Shown here: piece after piece, positions 32,765-42,688 of the stretch | Layout of the letters: the number at the start of each line of letters is the position of its first letter | Numbering within the stretch: the stretch's first letter is position 1 | NCBI RefSeq assembly: GCF_021233355.1 | Contig: NZ_CP089507.1 | Coordinates: 806,001-870,000 of the forward strand | Reading direction: 5' to 3' | DNA from: Luteimonas fraxinea | GTDB lineage: Bacteria > Pseudomonadota > Gammaproteobacteria > Xanthomonadales > Xanthomonadaceae | DNA: 64,000 nt | Position numbers and translations under genes: made by a program | The notes under the pieces: generated by a model | What the model was told of the DNA's origin: nothing | The model's database searches: none | The model's input: only the letters and a program-made list of their open reading frames with translations

Positions 32765-33345
32765 GCCAGGCGCTGTTCCCGGCGTGGCGGCCCAGTGCCG
32801 ACGGCCGGGCGGTGCTCGCAACGGTGTTGCACCGTTTGCAGGAGGCGCGTCCATCGGACGCGCCTTCTTTGCAACTGCGGCGCGCCGACCAGTGGCACGT
32901 CACGCTCTGTTTCGTGGGTGAGACCGCAGGCCCCGTGGTCGCGCCGGCGCTTCTGGATGCATTCGCCGACGCGGCGACCCGGATTCCGCCACACCGCTTC
33001 ACCCTCGAACGTCTCGCCTACTGGCGCCACTCCGGCGCAGTCGTCGCGCTGCCGGCGCCCTGCCCCGCACTGCAGGCCCTGTGCGATGCGAGCCATGACG
33101 CGGTCCGTCGCGCGGGTATCGCGCCGATGGAGCGGACCACGCGGCCGCATGTCACGCTCGCGTTCCTCGAACGGGGACTGCCGCCGCAGACGTGGCTCGA
33201 CGCGGTGGACTGCGGCGCCGACAGCCTCGACGTCGATAACTTCGAATTGCTGTTCAATCCCGGTGGCCGCTACGACGCGCTCGGCGCGTGGCCATTGACC
33301 GGCGCGGCACTGCCCGCGCCACCCCGACAGGACGCCCTGTTCTGA
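32761..33345 (+). CDS. thpR: RNA 2',3'-cyclic phosphodiesterase (2H family)
   Basis: A 2H phosphoesterase that hydrolyses RNA 2',3'-cyclic phosphates (LigT/ThpR type). The 194-residue product has both catalytic HxT motifs, H46-V-T48 (WHVTLCF) and H130-V-T132 (PHVTLAF), spaced as in the family. It starts with GTG at 32761, overlapping the typA TGA by 4 bp (GTGA), and so is probably translated by coupling. Its stop overlaps the DUF2127 start by one base (TGATG). The three genes form a compact operon. Confidence 0.9.
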
Positions 33346-33803
33346 TGACCGACGATCGCACCGACACCCACAAAGGCCTGCGCGCGATCGCGCTGTTCGA
33401 GGCCGCCAAGGGCGTCTTCGCCCTGCTCGTCGCCGGTGCACTCGCGGCGATCGGCCCGGACGCGCTGCAGCACGAACTCGAGCACGTGCTCGCGCGTTTC
33501 GGTGTCGACGCAGAACGCAGCGGCACCGCGATGCTCGATGCGATCACCCCGGAACGGCTGCACATCGCCATCGGCGTCGCCATGATCTATGCCGTGATGC
33601 GCCTGTTCGAAGGCTGGGGTCTGTGGGGCCATCGCGCGTGGGCGTCATGGCTGGGCGTGATCGGCGCGGCCGCGTATTTGCCGTTCGAGATCTACGCGCT
33701 GTGGCAGCACCCGGACTGGATGACCTGGGGTGTTTTCCTGCTCAACCTGATGATCGTGCTGGTGCTCGCGCGCGATCTGCGCCGACGGCGCGGCGCGGTC
33801 TGA
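33345..33803 (+). CDS. DUF2127 membrane protein
   Basis: A 152-residue integral membrane protein. Helices are visible at about 15-38 (ALFEAAKGVFALLVAGALAA), 75-95 (IGVAMIYAVMRLFEGWGLW), 100-118 (WLGVIGAAAYLPFEIYALW) and 122-142 (WGVFLLNLMIVLVLARDL), followed by a basic tail. The spacing and the motifs LFEAAKG and RLFEGWGLW fit DUF2127, whose function is unknown. The ATG at 33345 overlaps the thpR stop by one base, so the gene is the last of the typA-thpR-DUF2127 unit. Confidence 0.85.
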   Translation: MTDDRTDTHKGLRAIALFEAAKGVFALLVAGALAAIGPDALQHELEHVLARFGVDAERSGTAMLDAITPERLHIAIGVAMIYAVMRLFEGWGLWGHRAWASWLGVIGAAAYLPFEIYALWQHPDWMTWGVFLLNLMIVLVLARDLRRRRGAV

Positions 33804-33875
33804 GCCGAGGGTTGCAAGCGCGCGTCACCGCCAAGCTCGTCGTACGACATCCGTCGCGCGTGGCGTGTCCTGCCC

Positions 33876-34429
33876 ATGGTCCTTTCCAGCCTGAAGACGC
33901 GCCGCCCGGCATTGGCGCTCGGCTTTGTACTGCTCACGAACGCGCCGGACGCGCGCGGACGATCGTCTGATCGAACCGACGTTCGCCGCCGTCCAGACGC
34001 TGGCCGCGGCCTGCTTCGCCCGATCCGCACGCGTCGATGCCTGCGGCGCGCTTCCAGCACCTGTCGGCACGAACGCGTAGTGCTTACGCCGCCTGGGAGG
34101 CACGCAATGACGGCGTGATCCAGCTCGCGCTGCGCTGGATGACCCGCTTGAAAGACCTGCTGGACGCGCACGGCGTCGCAAGAAGCCGACGCGAATTCGT
34201 CGAGGGCCGGAACGCCATGATCATCGACGAAGCACACGCGTTCCGCGACCGGTACGTCCCCGACGGCATTGCCGATGCCGCCACGTGCACCGCAGCGGCG
34301 GCCCGCATCGACGCGCGCGCTCTGGATCTCGACGCGCGCACCGAATCCGGACGTGTCCTGACGTCGCAGGAGGCGACCGTGACCGCTGCAATGCCCGCAG
34401 CCGCGGCGGCGGAAGTGCCCGACGACTGA
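33876..34429 (+). pseudogene. exported-protein gene broken by two frameshifts
   Basis: Three consecutive reading frames together make one plausible protein. The first, from ATG 33876, looks like a signal peptide (LALGFVLLTNAPDA). From about 33955 the next frame reads ADDRLIEPTFAAVQTLAAAC to about 34048. From about 34049 a third frame reads RFQHLSARTRSAYAAWEA and continues, helix-rich, to the stop at 34429. Both changes of frame are of the single-base-insertion type in GC runs. Alternatively only the last part (ATG 34037, 130 residues) is a gene. I recognise no family. Either a decayed gene or sequencing errors. Confidence 0.55.
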
Positions 34430-34464
34430 ACTGCACGCACTGCCGCTACAGGCGGCCGGCGGCG

Positions 34465-35862
34465 TTACTGGCGCGACAGCCCGCTGACCTGCACCTGCTT
34501 GCGCACGATCAGCATCGCCGTCTCCAGCGCCTGCTCGTAATTCAGACGCGGATCGACCTGGCTCTTGTAGGCGCGCTCTAGATCGGTCTCGGTCAGCGCC
34601 CGTGCGCCGCCCATGCACTCGGTGACGTCTTCGCCGGTGAGTTCCAGATGCACACCGCCCAGGCGCGTGCCGGCCGCGGCGTGCAGGTCGAACGCCTGCT
34701 CGATCTCGCTGCGGATGTTGTCGAAACGGCGCGTCTTGTAGCCGTTGCTGGTCGACTCGGTATTGCCGTGCATCGGATCGCAGATCCACAGCACGCGACG
34801 GCCGGAGCGACGCACCGCCTCGAGCAAGGCCGGCAGACGCTCGGCGATCTGCGTCGCGCCCATGCGGTGGATCAGGCTCAGGCGGCCGGGTTCGTCGTCG
34901 GGATTGAGCACGTCGATCAGGCGCAGCAACTCGTCAGGCGTCGACGTCGGGCCGACCTTGACGCCGATCGGATTGCGCAGACCGCGGAAGTACTCCACGT
35001 GCGCGCCGTCGAGCGCCGCGGTGCGCACACCGATCCACGGGAAATGCGTGCTGAGGTTGAACCAGCCCCACTGGCGCGGCACCTGACGCGTGTTCGCTTC
35101 TTCGTACGGCAGCAGCAGCGCTTCGTGCGAAGTGTAGAAGTCGACGCGGTTGAGGTTGTGCACCTGCGTGCCGGCCAACGTCTCCATGAAACGCACGGCG
35201 TCGCCGAGGCCCGAGACCATGCGCTGGTACTCCTCGGCCAGCGGCGATTCGCCCACCCACTCCAGGCCCCAGTACTCGGGGTGGTGCAGATCGGCAAAAC
35301 CACCGTCGATCAGCGAGCGCACGAAGTTCATCGTCATCGCCGAACGCGCATGCGCGCGCACCATGCGACGCGGATCCGGAATGCGTGCCTCGGGCGTGAA
35401 CGCCGGCGCGTTGACCACGTCGCCGCGGTAGCACGGCAGGGTCACGCCATCACGCGTCTCGGTGTCGGCCGAACGCGGCTTCGCGTACTGGCCAGCAAAA
35501 CGGCCGACGCGCACGACCGGCAGGCGCATGCCGTGCACGAGCACCAGGCTCATCTGCAGCAGCACCTTGAGCCGGTTGGAGATGACGTCGGACGTGCAGT
35601 CGCCGAAGTTCTCGGCGCAGTCGCCACCCTGCAGCAGGAAGCGGCGGCCTTCCTGGGCCTCGGCCAGCTGCTGCTTGAGGCTCAGGATTTCCCACGACGT
35701 CACCAGCGGCGGCAGCGCACGCAACTCTTCCTGCACGGCCGCCAGGGCGGCTTGATCGGGATAGGTCGGCAGCTGTTTGGCCGGGCGCGTGCGCCAGCTC
35801 TCCGGCTGCCAGTCTTCGGGCAGGTTCACGGGATGCAGACTGCGCTCGTTGGACGACGACAT
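34465..35862 (-). CDS. class II 3-deoxy-7-phosphoheptulonate (DAHP) synthase
   Basis: First enzyme of the shikimate pathway; it joins phosphoenolpyruvate and erythrose-4-phosphate. At 465 residues it belongs to the class II (plant/mycobacterial AroG-like) family, not the E. coli AroFGH type. It shows the metal-ligand cysteine C82 in LLQGGDCAENF, and further DAHP synthase II segments: RVGRFAGQYAKPRS, NLNRVDFYTSHEALLL, RNPIGVKVGPT, WICDPMHGNT and GGVHLELTGEDVTEC. The ATG 35862 opens the normal N-terminal region. It is alone on its strand between a broken gene and dsbB; no other aro gene is adjacent. Confidence 0.95.
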   Translation of the reverse strand: MSSSNERSLHPVNLPEDWQPESWRTRPAKQLPTYPDQAALAAVQEELRALPPLVTSWEILSLKQQLAEAQEGRRFLLQGGDCAENFGDCTSDVISNRLKVLLQMSLVLVHGMRLPVVRVGRFAGQYAKPRSADTETRDGVTLPCYRGDVVNAPAFTPEARIPDPRRMVRAHARSAMTMNFVRSLIDGGFADLHHPEYWGLEWVGESPLAEEYQRMVSGLGDAVRFMETLAGTQVHNLNRVDFYTSHEALLLPYEEANTRQVPRQWGWFNLSTHFPWIGVRTAALDGAHVEYFRGLRNPIGVKVGPTSTPDELLRLIDVLNPDDEPGRLSLIHRMGATQIAERLPALLEAVRRSGRRVLWICDPMHGNTESTSNGYKTRRFDNIRSEIEQAFDLHAAAGTRLGGVHLELTGEDVTECMGGARALTETDLERAYKSQVDPRLNYEQALETAMLIVRKQVQVSGLSRQ

Positions 35863-35929
35863 GGGGTGTTCCTCTCGCGGGCGGCCATCATCGCAGTTTG
35901 CTGCCCTGCGTCAAAACGCAGGCAACCGC

Positions 35930-36430
35930 TCAGCGGCGTGTGCGCAGACCGGCGAAGAGCGCGACTGCGGCCAGCAGCAGGAACCACACCAGGCTCCAAG
36001 CGGGCATCGACAGGCCGAGGAAGGTCCAGTCGACGGTGCCGCAGTCGCCGGAGCCGGTCAGCACCTTCTGGATCAGCGTCGGCGTGTCCATCGTTTCACG
36101 CATGAAGGCGAACGGTGCGCCGCAGGTCGCGAAGCCCGACGGATGCATCTGCAGCCACACATGACGTCCGGCGATGCCGATGCCGACCGCGGCCGCTGCG
36201 AAGCCGAGCAGCCCATAGGCTGTGCGGCCACCGCGCCCGCGCGGCGCGTGGATGCCCGCGATCAACAGCACAACGCCGAGCGCCGCAAAGGCCAGGCGCT
36301 GGAAGATGCACAGCGGACACGGCTCGAGACCCCACTGCAGCTGCGAATAGATCGCGAAACCGATCAGGGCGAAACAGGCGACGGCGCCGACGAACATCAG
36401 CGTGCGGAACGACCAGCGGACAGGATTCAT
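35930..36430 (-). CDS. dsbB: disulfide bond formation protein B
   Basis: Inner-membrane quinone reductase that reoxidises DsbA in the periplasm. The 166-residue product has four hydrophobic helices (about 10-30, 43-60, 70-88, 143-162). It has both essential cysteine pairs: C38-P-L-C41 in the first periplasmic loop and C103/C130 in the second. Q/R residues near QRLAFAA fit the quinone site. The first transmembrane segment starts soon after ATG 36430, so no longer start is needed. It is separated from rplQ (same strand) by a strong terminator and so has its own promoter or depends on read-through. Confidence 0.94.
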   Translation of the reverse strand: MNPVRWSFRTLMFVGAVACFALIGFAIYSQLQWGLEPCPLCIFQRLAFAALGVVLLIAGIHAPRGRGGRTAYGLLGFAAAAVGIGIAGRHVWLQMHPSGFATCGAPFAFMRETMDTPTLIQKVLTGSGDCGTVDWTFLGLSMPAWSLVWFLLLAAVALFAGLRTRR

Positions 36431-36477
36431 GGGCAGACCGTCGATAGGGTGTCGCGATTATCGTCCCGCGCCGCGCA

Positions 36478-36503
36478 AACAAAAACCCCGGCAGATGCCG
36501 GGG
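36478..36503 (-). terminator. terminator of the ribosomal superoperon (after rplQ)
   Basis: Perfect stem CCCCGGC / GCCGGGG with a 4-base loop; on the minus strand it is followed by TTTTTGTTTG. It lies 57 bp beyond the rplQ stop and closes the alpha operon. Confidence 0.92.
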
Positions 36504-36560
36504 CTTCGTTCCATCGATGACGGGAACCTGCGCACGTGGCGCAGGTCGTCACGATCGGGA

Positions 36561-36941
36561 TTACTCGGCTTCGACCGACGCCTGCGGGCGGTCGACCAGC
36601 TCGACGTACGCCATCGGCGCGTTGTCGCCGGCGCGGAAGCCGCACTTGAGGATGCGCAGGTAGCCGCCCGGACGCGCGCTGTAGCGCGGGCCGACGGTGG
36701 TGAACAGCGTGCCGACGGCTTCCTTGTCGCGCAGACGCGCGAAAGCGAGACGACGGTTGGCGACGCTGTCGATCTTGCCGAGGGTGATCAGCGGCTCTGC
36801 GACGCGACGCAGTTCCTTGGCCTTCGGCAGGGTCGTCTTGATGAGTTCGCTCTTGATCAGCGAAGCGGCCATGTTGCGGAACATCGCTTCACGATGGGCG
36901 CTGGTGCGGTTGAACTTGCGACCGGCTTTCTGGTGGCGCAT
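36561..36941 (-). CDS. rplQ: 50S ribosomal protein L17
   Basis: Large-subunit protein near the exit tunnel. The 126 residues start with the conserved [20 protein letters not shown] and contain [22 protein letters not shown], both diagnostic of bacterial L17. It is the last gene of the alpha operon. It is separated from rpoA by 180 bp containing a stem-loop and followed by a strong terminator. Confidence 0.98.
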   Translation of the reverse strand: MRHQKAGRKFNRTSAHREAMFRNMAASLIKSELIKTTLPKAKELRRVAEPLITLGKIDSVANRRLAFARLRDKEAVGTLFTTVGPRYSARPGGYLRILKCGFRAGDNAPMAYVELVDRPQASVEAE

Positions 36942-37088
36942 GGGATGGATCCTTCAGATGGGAATGGTAGGTCTGTGTGAGGCTTTGGCGCCATCCTGGC
37001 GTTGGAACTTGGACTGCGGATGGTCCGGAACCGGTCGTCCTTCACCGGCAATCGTGGCGGGCCTTGAGGCCTGTCTCACGACGGTCGA

Positions 37089-37112
37089 AAGGCGTGCCCG
37101 TGGGCACGCCTT
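37089..37112 (-). other. intercistronic stem-loop between rpoA and rplQ
   Basis: Perfect 11-bp inverted repeat AAGGCGTGCCC / GGGCACGCCTT with a 2-base loop, 10 bp past the rpoA stop. The minus-strand continuation is TTTCG, so it could be a partial terminator or a 3' stabiliser that sets the rpoA:rplQ ratio. Confidence 0.65.
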
Positions 37113-37121
37113 CCGGGTCTA

Positions 37122-38120
37122 TCAGCCGAGCATGCCGTGAGCGGACACGCCGGTCGGCGGCCAGTTCTCGAGCTTCATGCCCAGTGCCAGGCCGCGCTGC
37201 GCCAGGACTTCCTTGATCTCGGTCAACGACTTCTTGCCGAGGTTCGGGGTCTTGAGCAGTTCGACTTCGGTCTTCTGGATCAGGTCGCCGATGTAATAGA
37301 TGCTCTCGGCCTTGAGGCAGTTGGCCGAACGCACCGTCAGCTCCAGATCGTCGATCGGACGCAGCAGGATCGGGTCGACGCCCGGTGCCTGCGGCTTCGC
37401 CGCGCCGCGATCGCGGTGCGTGAAGTCGCCGAACACCGACAGCTGATCGGTGAGGATGTCGGCGGCGGTGCGCACGGCTTCCTCGGCATCGATCGTGCCG
37501 TTGGTTTCGATGTCGAGCACCAGCTTGTCGAGGTCGGTGCGCTGTTCGACGCGCGCCGCTTCGACTTCATAGGCCACGCGACGGACCGGCGAGAACGACG
37601 CGTCCAGCATCAGGCGACCGATGGCGCGGGTCTCCTCGTCCGGACGACGACGTGCGGACGCCGGCTGGTAGCCGAAACCGCGCTCGATCTTCAGACGCAT
37701 GTTGATCGACGCGTCCTTGGTCAGATGGCAGATGATGTGCTCGCCGTTGAGGATCTCGACGTTGTGGTCGGTCTTGATATCGGCGGCCGTCACGACGCCC
37801 GCGCCCGTCTTCGACAGCGACAGCGTCGAGCTCTCGCCGGTGCCCATGCGGATGGCGACGTCCTTGAGGTTCAGCAGGACTTCCAGCACGTCTTCCTGCA
37901 GGCCCTCGATGGTGCTGTACTCGTGCAGCACGCCGTCGATCTCGACTTCGGTAATCGCGAAGCCCGGAATCGACGACAGGAGCACGCGACGCAGGGCATT
38001 GCCCAGCGTGTGCCCATACCCACGCTCCAGCGGCTCGATCACGACCTTCGCGCGGTTGCCCGCGAGACGTTCGATCTGAGGGCCGCGGGGACGCAGGACC
38101 TGGTTGGCGGTAGCCGTCAT
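37122..38120 (-). CDS. rpoA: DNA-directed RNA polymerase subunit alpha
   Basis: Assembly platform of RNA polymerase. The 332 residues are the standard length. The N-terminal dimerisation domain (about 1-235) shows [22 protein letters not shown]. After a linker, the C-terminal domain (about 252-320) shows [20 protein letters not shown] and [16 protein letters not shown], used for promoter UP elements and activators. It lies in the alpha operon between rpsD and rplQ, with stem-loops in the gaps on both sides. Confidence 0.99.
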   Translation of the reverse strand: MTATANQVLRPRGPQIERLAGNRAKVVIEPLERGYGHTLGNALRRVLLSSIPGFAITEVEIDGVLHEYSTIEGLQEDVLEVLLNLKDVAIRMGTGESSTLSLSKTGAGVVTAADIKTDHNVEILNGEHIICHLTKDASINMRLKIERGFGYQPASARRRPDEETRAIGRLMLDASFSPVRRVAYEVEAARVEQRTDLDKLVLDIETNGTIDAEEAVRTAADILTDQLSVFGDFTHRDRGAAKPQAPGVDPILLRPIDDLELTVRSANCLKAESIYYIGDLIQKTEVELLKTPNLGKKSLTEIKEVLAQRGLALGMKLENWPPTGVSAHGMLG

Positions 38121-38139
38121 GTGTGTGTGTCTCCTGAGG

Positions 38140-38164
38140 ACCGCCGCGCTTACGACGCGGCGGT
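38140..38164 (-). other. intercistronic stem-loop between rpsD and rpoA
   Basis: Perfect 9-bp inverted repeat ACCGCCGCG / CGCGGCGGT with a 7-base loop, 11 bp past the rpsD stop and within 25 bp of the rpoA start. No T tract, so probably not an intrinsic terminator. Confidence 0.6.
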
Positions 38165-38175
38165 ACCTGGTTGAA

Positions 38176-38811
38176 TTACTTCGAGTACAGCTCGACGATC
38201 AGCGCTTCGTTGATGTCTGCCGGCAGATCTGCGCGATCCGGGACGGACTTGAACACACCACTGAACGCCTTGGAGTCGACTTCGACCCACGACGGGGACA
38301 GATCCATCGTCGACCACACGGTGAGCGCTTCCTGCACGCGAAGCTGCTTCTGTGCCTTCTCCGACAGTGCGATCGCGTCGCCTGCCTTGACCTGGTACGA
38401 CGGCAGATTCACCGACTGGCCATTGACCGTGACACCACGGTGCGACACCAGCTGGCGCGCGGCCGGCCGGGTCACCGCGAAGCCCATGCGGTAGATGACA
38501 TTGTCGAGGCGGGTCTCGAGGAGCTGCAGCAGGTTTTCACCCGTGTTGCCCTTCTTGTTCGACGCCTTCTTGTAGTAGTTGCGGAACTGACGCTCGAGAA
38601 GACCGTAGATACGCTTGACCTTCTGCTTCTCGCGAAGCTGGGTGGCGTAATCCGAGAGCTTGCTGCGACGCGCGCCGGTACCGGCACCGTGCTGGCCGGG
38701 CTTCTGCTCCAGCTTGCACTTCGAGTCGAGCGCACGGGTCGGGCTCTTGAGGGACAGGTCGGCGCCTTCACGGCGCGCGAGCTTACAGGTAGGACCGATG
38801 TAACGAGCCAT
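38176..38811 (-). CDS. rpsD: 30S ribosomal protein S4
   Basis: 16S rRNA-binding assembly-initiation protein, and in E. coli the autogenous repressor of the alpha operon. The 211 residues are slightly longer than E. coli S4 (206). The start [16 protein letters not shown], the [17 protein letters not shown] segment and the S4 domain (about 98-160: [28 protein letters not shown]) are typical. It is directly downstream of rpsK. Confidence 0.99.
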   Translation of the reverse strand: MARYIGPTCKLARREGADLSLKSPTRALDSKCKLEQKPGQHGAGTGARRSKLSDYATQLREKQKVKRIYGLLERQFRNYYKKASNKKGNTGENLLQLLETRLDNVIYRMGFAVTRPAARQLVSHRGVTVNGQSVNLPSYQVKAGDAIALSEKAQKQLRVQEALTVWSTMDLSPSWVEVDSKAFSGVFKSVPDRADLPADINEALIVELYSK

Positions 38812-38825
38812 TTCTTATCGCTCCT

Positions 38826-39218
38826 TTAGACGCGACGCTTCTTCGGCGGGCGGCATCCGTTGTGCGGGATGGGCGTCACGTCGATGATGTTGATGATCTT
38901 GTAGCCCACGTTGTTCAGCGAGCGCACGGCCGACTCACGACCCGGACCCGGGCCCTTGATGCGGACTTCAAGCGACTTGACGCCGTAATCGAGAGCGACC
39001 TTGCCGGCCTTCTCTGCGGCGACCTGGGCTGCGAACGGGGTCGACTTGCGCGAGCCGCGGAAACCCGCACCTCCCGAGGTCGCCCACGAGAGCGCGTTGC
39101 CCTGGCGGTCGGTGATCGTGATGATCGTGTTGTTGAACGAAGCGTGGACGTGCGCGATGCCGTCGGTGACGACGCGCTTGATCTTCTTCTTGGTCTTGGT
39201 AGCTGCGGGCTTGGCCAT
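38826..39218 (-). CDS. rpsK: 30S ribosomal protein S11
   Basis: Platform protein of the small subunit. The 130 residues include [35 protein letters not shown] and the C-terminal [10 protein letters not shown], all hallmarks of S11. It is preceded by rpsM after 11 bp and followed by rpsD after 14 bp, in the alpha operon. Confidence 0.99.
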   Translation of the reverse strand: MAKPAATKTKKKIKRVVTDGIAHVHASFNNTIITITDRQGNALSWATSGGAGFRGSRKSTPFAAQVAAEKAGKVALDYGVKSLEVRIKGPGPGRESAVRSLNNVGYKIINIIDVTPIPHNGCRPPKKRRV

Positions 39219-39229
39219 GGCTTAACTCC

Positions 39230-39586
39230 TTACTTCCTGATGGCCTTGCGCGGACCCTTGCGGGTGCGTGCATTGGTCCGGGTGCGCTGACCACGCAGCG
39301 GGAGACCACGACGGTGACGCAGGCCGCGGTAGCACGACAGGTCCATCAGACGCTTGATGGCCATGCCGACTTCGCGACGCAGGTCGCCCTCGACCACGTA
39401 CTTGCCGACTTCCGAGCGCAGACGCTCGACTTCCGGTTCGGACAGATCGCGGATCTTGGTGGTCGAGGTCACGCCTGCAGCCTCGCAGACCTTCTTCGAA
39501 CGGGTACGGCCAATGCCGAAAATGCTTTGAAGCCCAACCCAGACATGCTTCTGGGCAGGCAGGTTCACACCTGCAATACGCGCCAT
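39230..39586 (-). CDS. rpsM: 30S ribosomal protein S13
   Basis: Head protein of the small subunit that contacts tRNA and bridge B1. The 118 residues start [10 protein letters not shown] and end with [20 protein letters not shown], as expected. It is the first gene of the alpha operon. No rpmJ (L36) gene lies between secY and rpsM, unlike E. coli; instead there is a 383 bp gap with stem-loops. Confidence 0.99.
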   Translation of the reverse strand: MARIAGVNLPAQKHVWVGLQSIFGIGRTRSKKVCEAAGVTSTTKIRDLSEPEVERLRSEVGKYVVEGDLRREVGMAIKRLMDLSCYRGLRHRRGLPLRGQRTRTNARTRKGPRKAIRK

Positions 39587-39969
39587 GCGCGGATCTCCAA
39601 CTGGTTTGCTGCCAGGGGTTCAATCCCGGCAAAAGGGAACAAGAAATAATAGCAGGGCCTCGTGGTTTCAGGAAGCCCACGGCGCCAAGGCGCCAGTGAA
39701 CCCGGCATGGGGAGCGTGCCCATGCTCCGGCGACAGTCCAGGACCGGCAGCTTTCGGGGAACTCCCCTCGCCTGCCCCGCGCGCTACTCTGGCGTGCGGA
39801 TCTTCCTGGACCACTCGCACACGAGACCGCCGCGCGAGTCGCCCATCTGAAGTCCGGCGCGTACGTCCGGACTTCGTGCATCGCCCTGTCGGGCGGTGCG
39901 ATGCGACATGGGGAGTACCCATATCGCGAGAACTGTGCCGGACGACCGTCAAGGCCGTCCGGCGGAACA
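39587..39969 (-). promoter_or_regulatory. 383 bp leader-like gap between secY and rpsM with three stem-loops
   Basis: No gene is convincing here. Going downstream from secY there are three inverted repeats: GCCGGACG / CGTCCGGC (39937-39963), GCATCGC / GCGATGC (39878-39904) and AAGTCCGG / CCGGACTT (39850-39874). In E. coli the alpha operon leader is the binding site by which S4 represses translation; this gap occupies the same position. It may also carry the alpha operon promoter and the secY 3' end. The regulatory role is inferred from position. Confidence 0.55.
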
Positions 39970-41346
39970 TCAACGGCCCGTGAGGCCGCCGCCGCTGCGC
40001 GAACCCTTGAGGTTCGCCTTCTTCAGCAGGCTTTCGTACTGGTGCGACATCAGGTGCGACTGGACCTGCGCGATGAAGTCCATGATCACCACCACCACGA
40101 TCAGCAGCGAGGTGCCGCCGAAGTGGAAGGAGCTGCCGAACTCGGCGCGCATGAACTCAGGCAACAGACAGACCAGCACCAGGTACGCCGCGCCGACTGC
40201 CGTGAGGCGGGTCAGCACACCGTCGATGTATTCGGCGGTCGCCTTGCCCGGACGGATGCCCGGAATCAGCGCGCCCGACTTCTTCAGATTGTCGGCCGTT
40301 TCCTGGCTGTTGAACACCAGCGCGGTGTAGAAGAACGCGAAGCCCGCGATCAGCGCACCGAACAGCAACACGTACAGCGGCTCGCCTGGCGAGATCGCCT
40401 GCGCGACGCGCTGCAGCGTCTGCTGCCAACCGCTCGACGAGGTCGCTTCACCGAACCACGTGGTCACCGTTGCCGGGAACATGATGATCGAGGACGCGAA
40501 GATCGCCGGAATCACGCCTGCCATGTTGAGCTTGAGCGGCAGGAACGAGCTCTGGTTCATGTACGCGTTGCGACCACCCTGACGACGTGCGTAGTTGACC
40601 GTGATCCGACGCTGGCCACGCTCGACGAACACCACGAAGAACACCGCCGCCAGCACCACGATCACCAGCAGGATCGCTGCGATCGGGCTCATGTCACCGC
40701 TGCGCAGCGAATCGAACGTGCCCAGCACAGCGCCCGGAAGACCCGCCACGATGCCGGCGAAGATGATCAGCGACACACCGTTGCCGATGCCGCGCTCGGT
40801 CACCTGCTCGCCCAGCCACACCAGAAACATGGTGCCGGCGGTGAGCGCGATGATAGCGGTGACCACGAAGCCCATACCCGGCGAGTAGACGACCGGAATA
40901 CCGTTGTTGGCACCCGAGCTCTGCAGCGCGACCGCGATACCCGCCGACTGGAAGATCGCCAGCGGAATCGCACCGATGCGCGACCACTGGGTGATCCTGC
41001 GCCGGCCCGATTCGCCTTCCTTCTGGATGGCCTTCAGGCTGGGCACCACCTGCACCAGCAGCTGCATCACGATGGACGCTGAGATGTACGGAATCACGTT
41101 CAGTGCGAACAGGCTGAAACGCGACAGCGCACCACCCGAGAACATGTTGAACATGTCCACGATGGTGCCCTGCTGCTGTTCCATCAGCTGCAGCATGGCC
41201 TCGGGATTGACGCCCGGCACCGGGATGAAGCACCCGATGCGATAGACGACGAGAGCACCGAGCACGAACAGCAGGCGCTGGCGGAGCTCGGTGAATTTAC
41301 CGAGCCCGGCGCCGACCCCACCCATTGCGCTGCCGCTACGCGACAT
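39970..41346 (-). CDS. secY: preprotein translocase subunit SecY
   Basis: Central pore of the Sec translocon in the inner membrane. The 458-residue product has ten hydrophobic helices. It carries the usual motifs: [11 protein letters not shown] after helix 1, [28 protein letters not shown] around the plug and helix 2, [20 protein letters not shown], the cytoplasmic [12 protein letters not shown] loop, and the C-terminal [15 protein letters not shown]. It is the last gene of the spc operon, 5 bp after rplO. Confidence 0.99.
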   Translation of the reverse strand: MSRSGSAMGGVGAGLGKFTELRQRLLFVLGALVVYRIGCFIPVPGVNPEAMLQLMEQQQGTIVDMFNMFSGGALSRFSLFALNVIPYISASIVMQLLVQVVPSLKAIQKEGESGRRRITQWSRIGAIPLAIFQSAGIAVALQSSGANNGIPVVYSPGMGFVVTAIIALTAGTMFLVWLGEQVTERGIGNGVSLIIFAGIVAGLPGAVLGTFDSLRSGDMSPIAAILLVIVVLAAVFFVVFVERGQRRITVNYARRQGGRNAYMNQSSFLPLKLNMAGVIPAIFASSIIMFPATVTTWFGEATSSSGWQQTLQRVAQAISPGEPLYVLLFGALIAGFAFFYTALVFNSQETADNLKKSGALIPGIRPGKATAEYIDGVLTRLTAVGAAYLVLVCLLPEFMRAEFGSSFHFGGTSLLIVVVVIMDFIAQVQSHLMSHQYESLLKKANLKGSRSGGGLTGR

Positions 41347-41351
41347 CCGGC

Positions 41352-41786
41352 TTACTCCTCGACCTTGCCGCCAGCGGCTTCGATCGCCGCGCGGGCACCG
41401 GCCGTGGCGAGCACGCCCTTGAGCACGAGCTTCTTGCTGATCTCGCCCTTGAGGACGATCTTCGCGCGCTTGGCAGTGCTGGGCACCAGCTTGGCGGCAC
41501 GCAGCGCGGCGAAGTCGACGTCACCATCGAGCTTGTCGAGCTGATAGAGCATCACTTCGGCCACGTCGAGCTTCAGCTTGGAGCGGAAGCCGACCTTCGG
41601 CAGACGCTTGCGCAGCGGCATCTGGCCGCCTTCGAAGCCGGCCTTGATCTTGCCCTTGCCCGAGCGCGCGAACGAACCCTTGTGGCCGCGGCCGGCAGTC
41701 TTGCCCAGGCCCGAACCGATACCGCGACCGACGCGCGTGCGCTCGGTGCGGGCGCCCTGTGCGGGCTTGAGAGAATTGAGCTTCAT
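41352..41786 (-). CDS. rplO: 50S ribosomal protein L15
   Basis: Late-assembly protein of the large subunit. The 144 residues show the glycine-rich N-terminus [20 protein letters not shown] and [11 protein letters not shown], diagnostic of L15. It is 5 bp downstream of rpmD and 5 bp upstream of secY in the spc operon. Confidence 0.99.
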   Translation of the reverse strand: MKLNSLKPAQGARTERTRVGRGIGSGLGKTAGRGHKGSFARSGKGKIKAGFEGGQMPLRKRLPKVGFRSKLKLDVAEVMLYQLDKLDGDVDFAALRAAKLVPSTAKRAKIVLKGEISKKLVLKGVLATAGARAAIEAAGGKVEE

Positions 41787-41791
41787 TTCGA

Positions 41792-41989
41792 TTATTCCTC
41801 GACCTGGACCAGGTAATGGACCTTGTTGATCAGGCCACGAACCTGCGGGCTGTCCTTCAGTTCACGCACGTCGTTGAGCTTGCCCAGACCGAGTGCTTTC
41901 ACCGAAAGGCGGTGCTTGGCCTGCGAACCGCGCAGACCCTTGACCAGGCGCACCTTGACGGTGCCGCCGGTGGATTCGTTCTTAGCCAT
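41792..41989 (-). CDS. rpmD: 50S ribosomal protein L30
   Basis: Small large-subunit protein of 65 residues, with [20 protein letters not shown] and a C-terminal [14 protein letters not shown] typical of L30. The N-terminal MAKNESTGG is a few residues longer than E. coli L30. Its start overlaps the rpsE 3' end by 8 bp, so translation is probably coupled. Confidence 0.98.
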   Translation of the reverse strand: MAKNESTGGTVKVRLVKGLRGSQAKHRLSVKALGLGKLNDVRELKDSPQVRGLINKVHYLVQVEE

Positions 41990-42521
41990 TGATCAGATCC
42001 TCCACCTTCTTGCCACGCTTGGCAGCGATCTGCGCCGGCGAGTGCATTTCGTTGAGGCCGCGGATCGTGGCGCGCACGAGGTTGATCGGGTTACGCGAAC
42101 CCACCGCCTTCGCGAGCACGTCCTTGACGCCGACGGCTTCGAGCACGGCGCGCATCGCGCCACCGGCGATCACGCCGGTACCTTCCGACGCGGGCTGCAT
42201 GAACACGTTTGCTGCGCCGTGGCGCGACTTGACCGTGTGCCACAGGGTGCTGCCGTTGAGATCGACGGCCTTCTGGTTCTTGCGGGCCTGCTCCATCGAC
42301 TTCTGGATCGCGACCGGCACTTCGCGCGCCTTGCCGTAACCGAAACCGACCTTGCCGTTGCCGTCGCCGACGACCGTCAGCGCGGTGAACGTGAACTGAC
42401 GACCGCCCTTGACGGTCTTGCTGACACGGTTGACCGTGATCAGCTTCTCGATCATGCCGTCGTCGAGTTCCTCACGGTCGCGATTGCGATCGCGGCCGCG
42501 GTTTTCCCTTTCGTTTGCCAT
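41982..42521 (-). CDS. rpsE: 30S ribosomal protein S5
   Basis: Decoding-fidelity protein of the small subunit. The 179 residues have a charged N-terminal extension ([16 protein letters not shown]), then the double-stranded-RNA-binding-like S5 domain with [24 protein letters not shown], and the C-terminal [19 protein letters not shown] 42521 was chosen; the open frame above it is not S5-like. It is separated from rplR by 167 bp containing two stem-loops. Confidence 0.98.
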   Translation of the reverse strand: MANERENRGRDRNRDREELDDGMIEKLITVNRVSKTVKGGRQFTFTALTVVGDGNGKVGFGYGKAREVPVAIQKSMEQARKNQKAVDLNGSTLWHTVKSRHGAANVFMQPASEGTGVIAGGAMRAVLEAVGVKDVLAKAVGSRNPINLVRATIRGLNEMHSPAQIAAKRGKKVEDLING

Positions 42522-42621
42522 CTGGATTGCCTGTATTGGTAGAAGGATGTACGGCTGATGCCGCTTGGAGTTGGGAAGTGATTCGGTGAAACGCGGACGC
42601 GGCACATAAGGCCGCGGGCGT

Positions 42622-42673
42622 CCGGCACATCCCGTGCCGGCAGGTCAGGCGACGCCGGGCACGAAGCCCGGCG
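42622..42673 (-). other. two intercistronic stem-loops between rplR and rpsE
   Basis: CCGGCAC / GTGCCGG (42622-42640) and CGCCGGGC / GCCCGGCG (42653-42673), in the 167 bp gap after rplR. No T tracts. The position inside the spc operon suggests mRNA processing or stabilisation rather than full termination. Confidence 0.6.
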
Positions 42674-42688
42674 CCGACAGCGTTCGAA

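Noticed and set aside
34648..36105. Plus-strand open frame of 485 codons opposite the DAHP synthase gene
   Set aside because: Antisense shadow of a well-conserved class II DAHP synthase.
39587..39969. Possible rpmJ (L36) or other small gene between secY and rpsM
   Set aside because: No frame gives the short cysteine-containing L36 sequence; only hairpins are seen.
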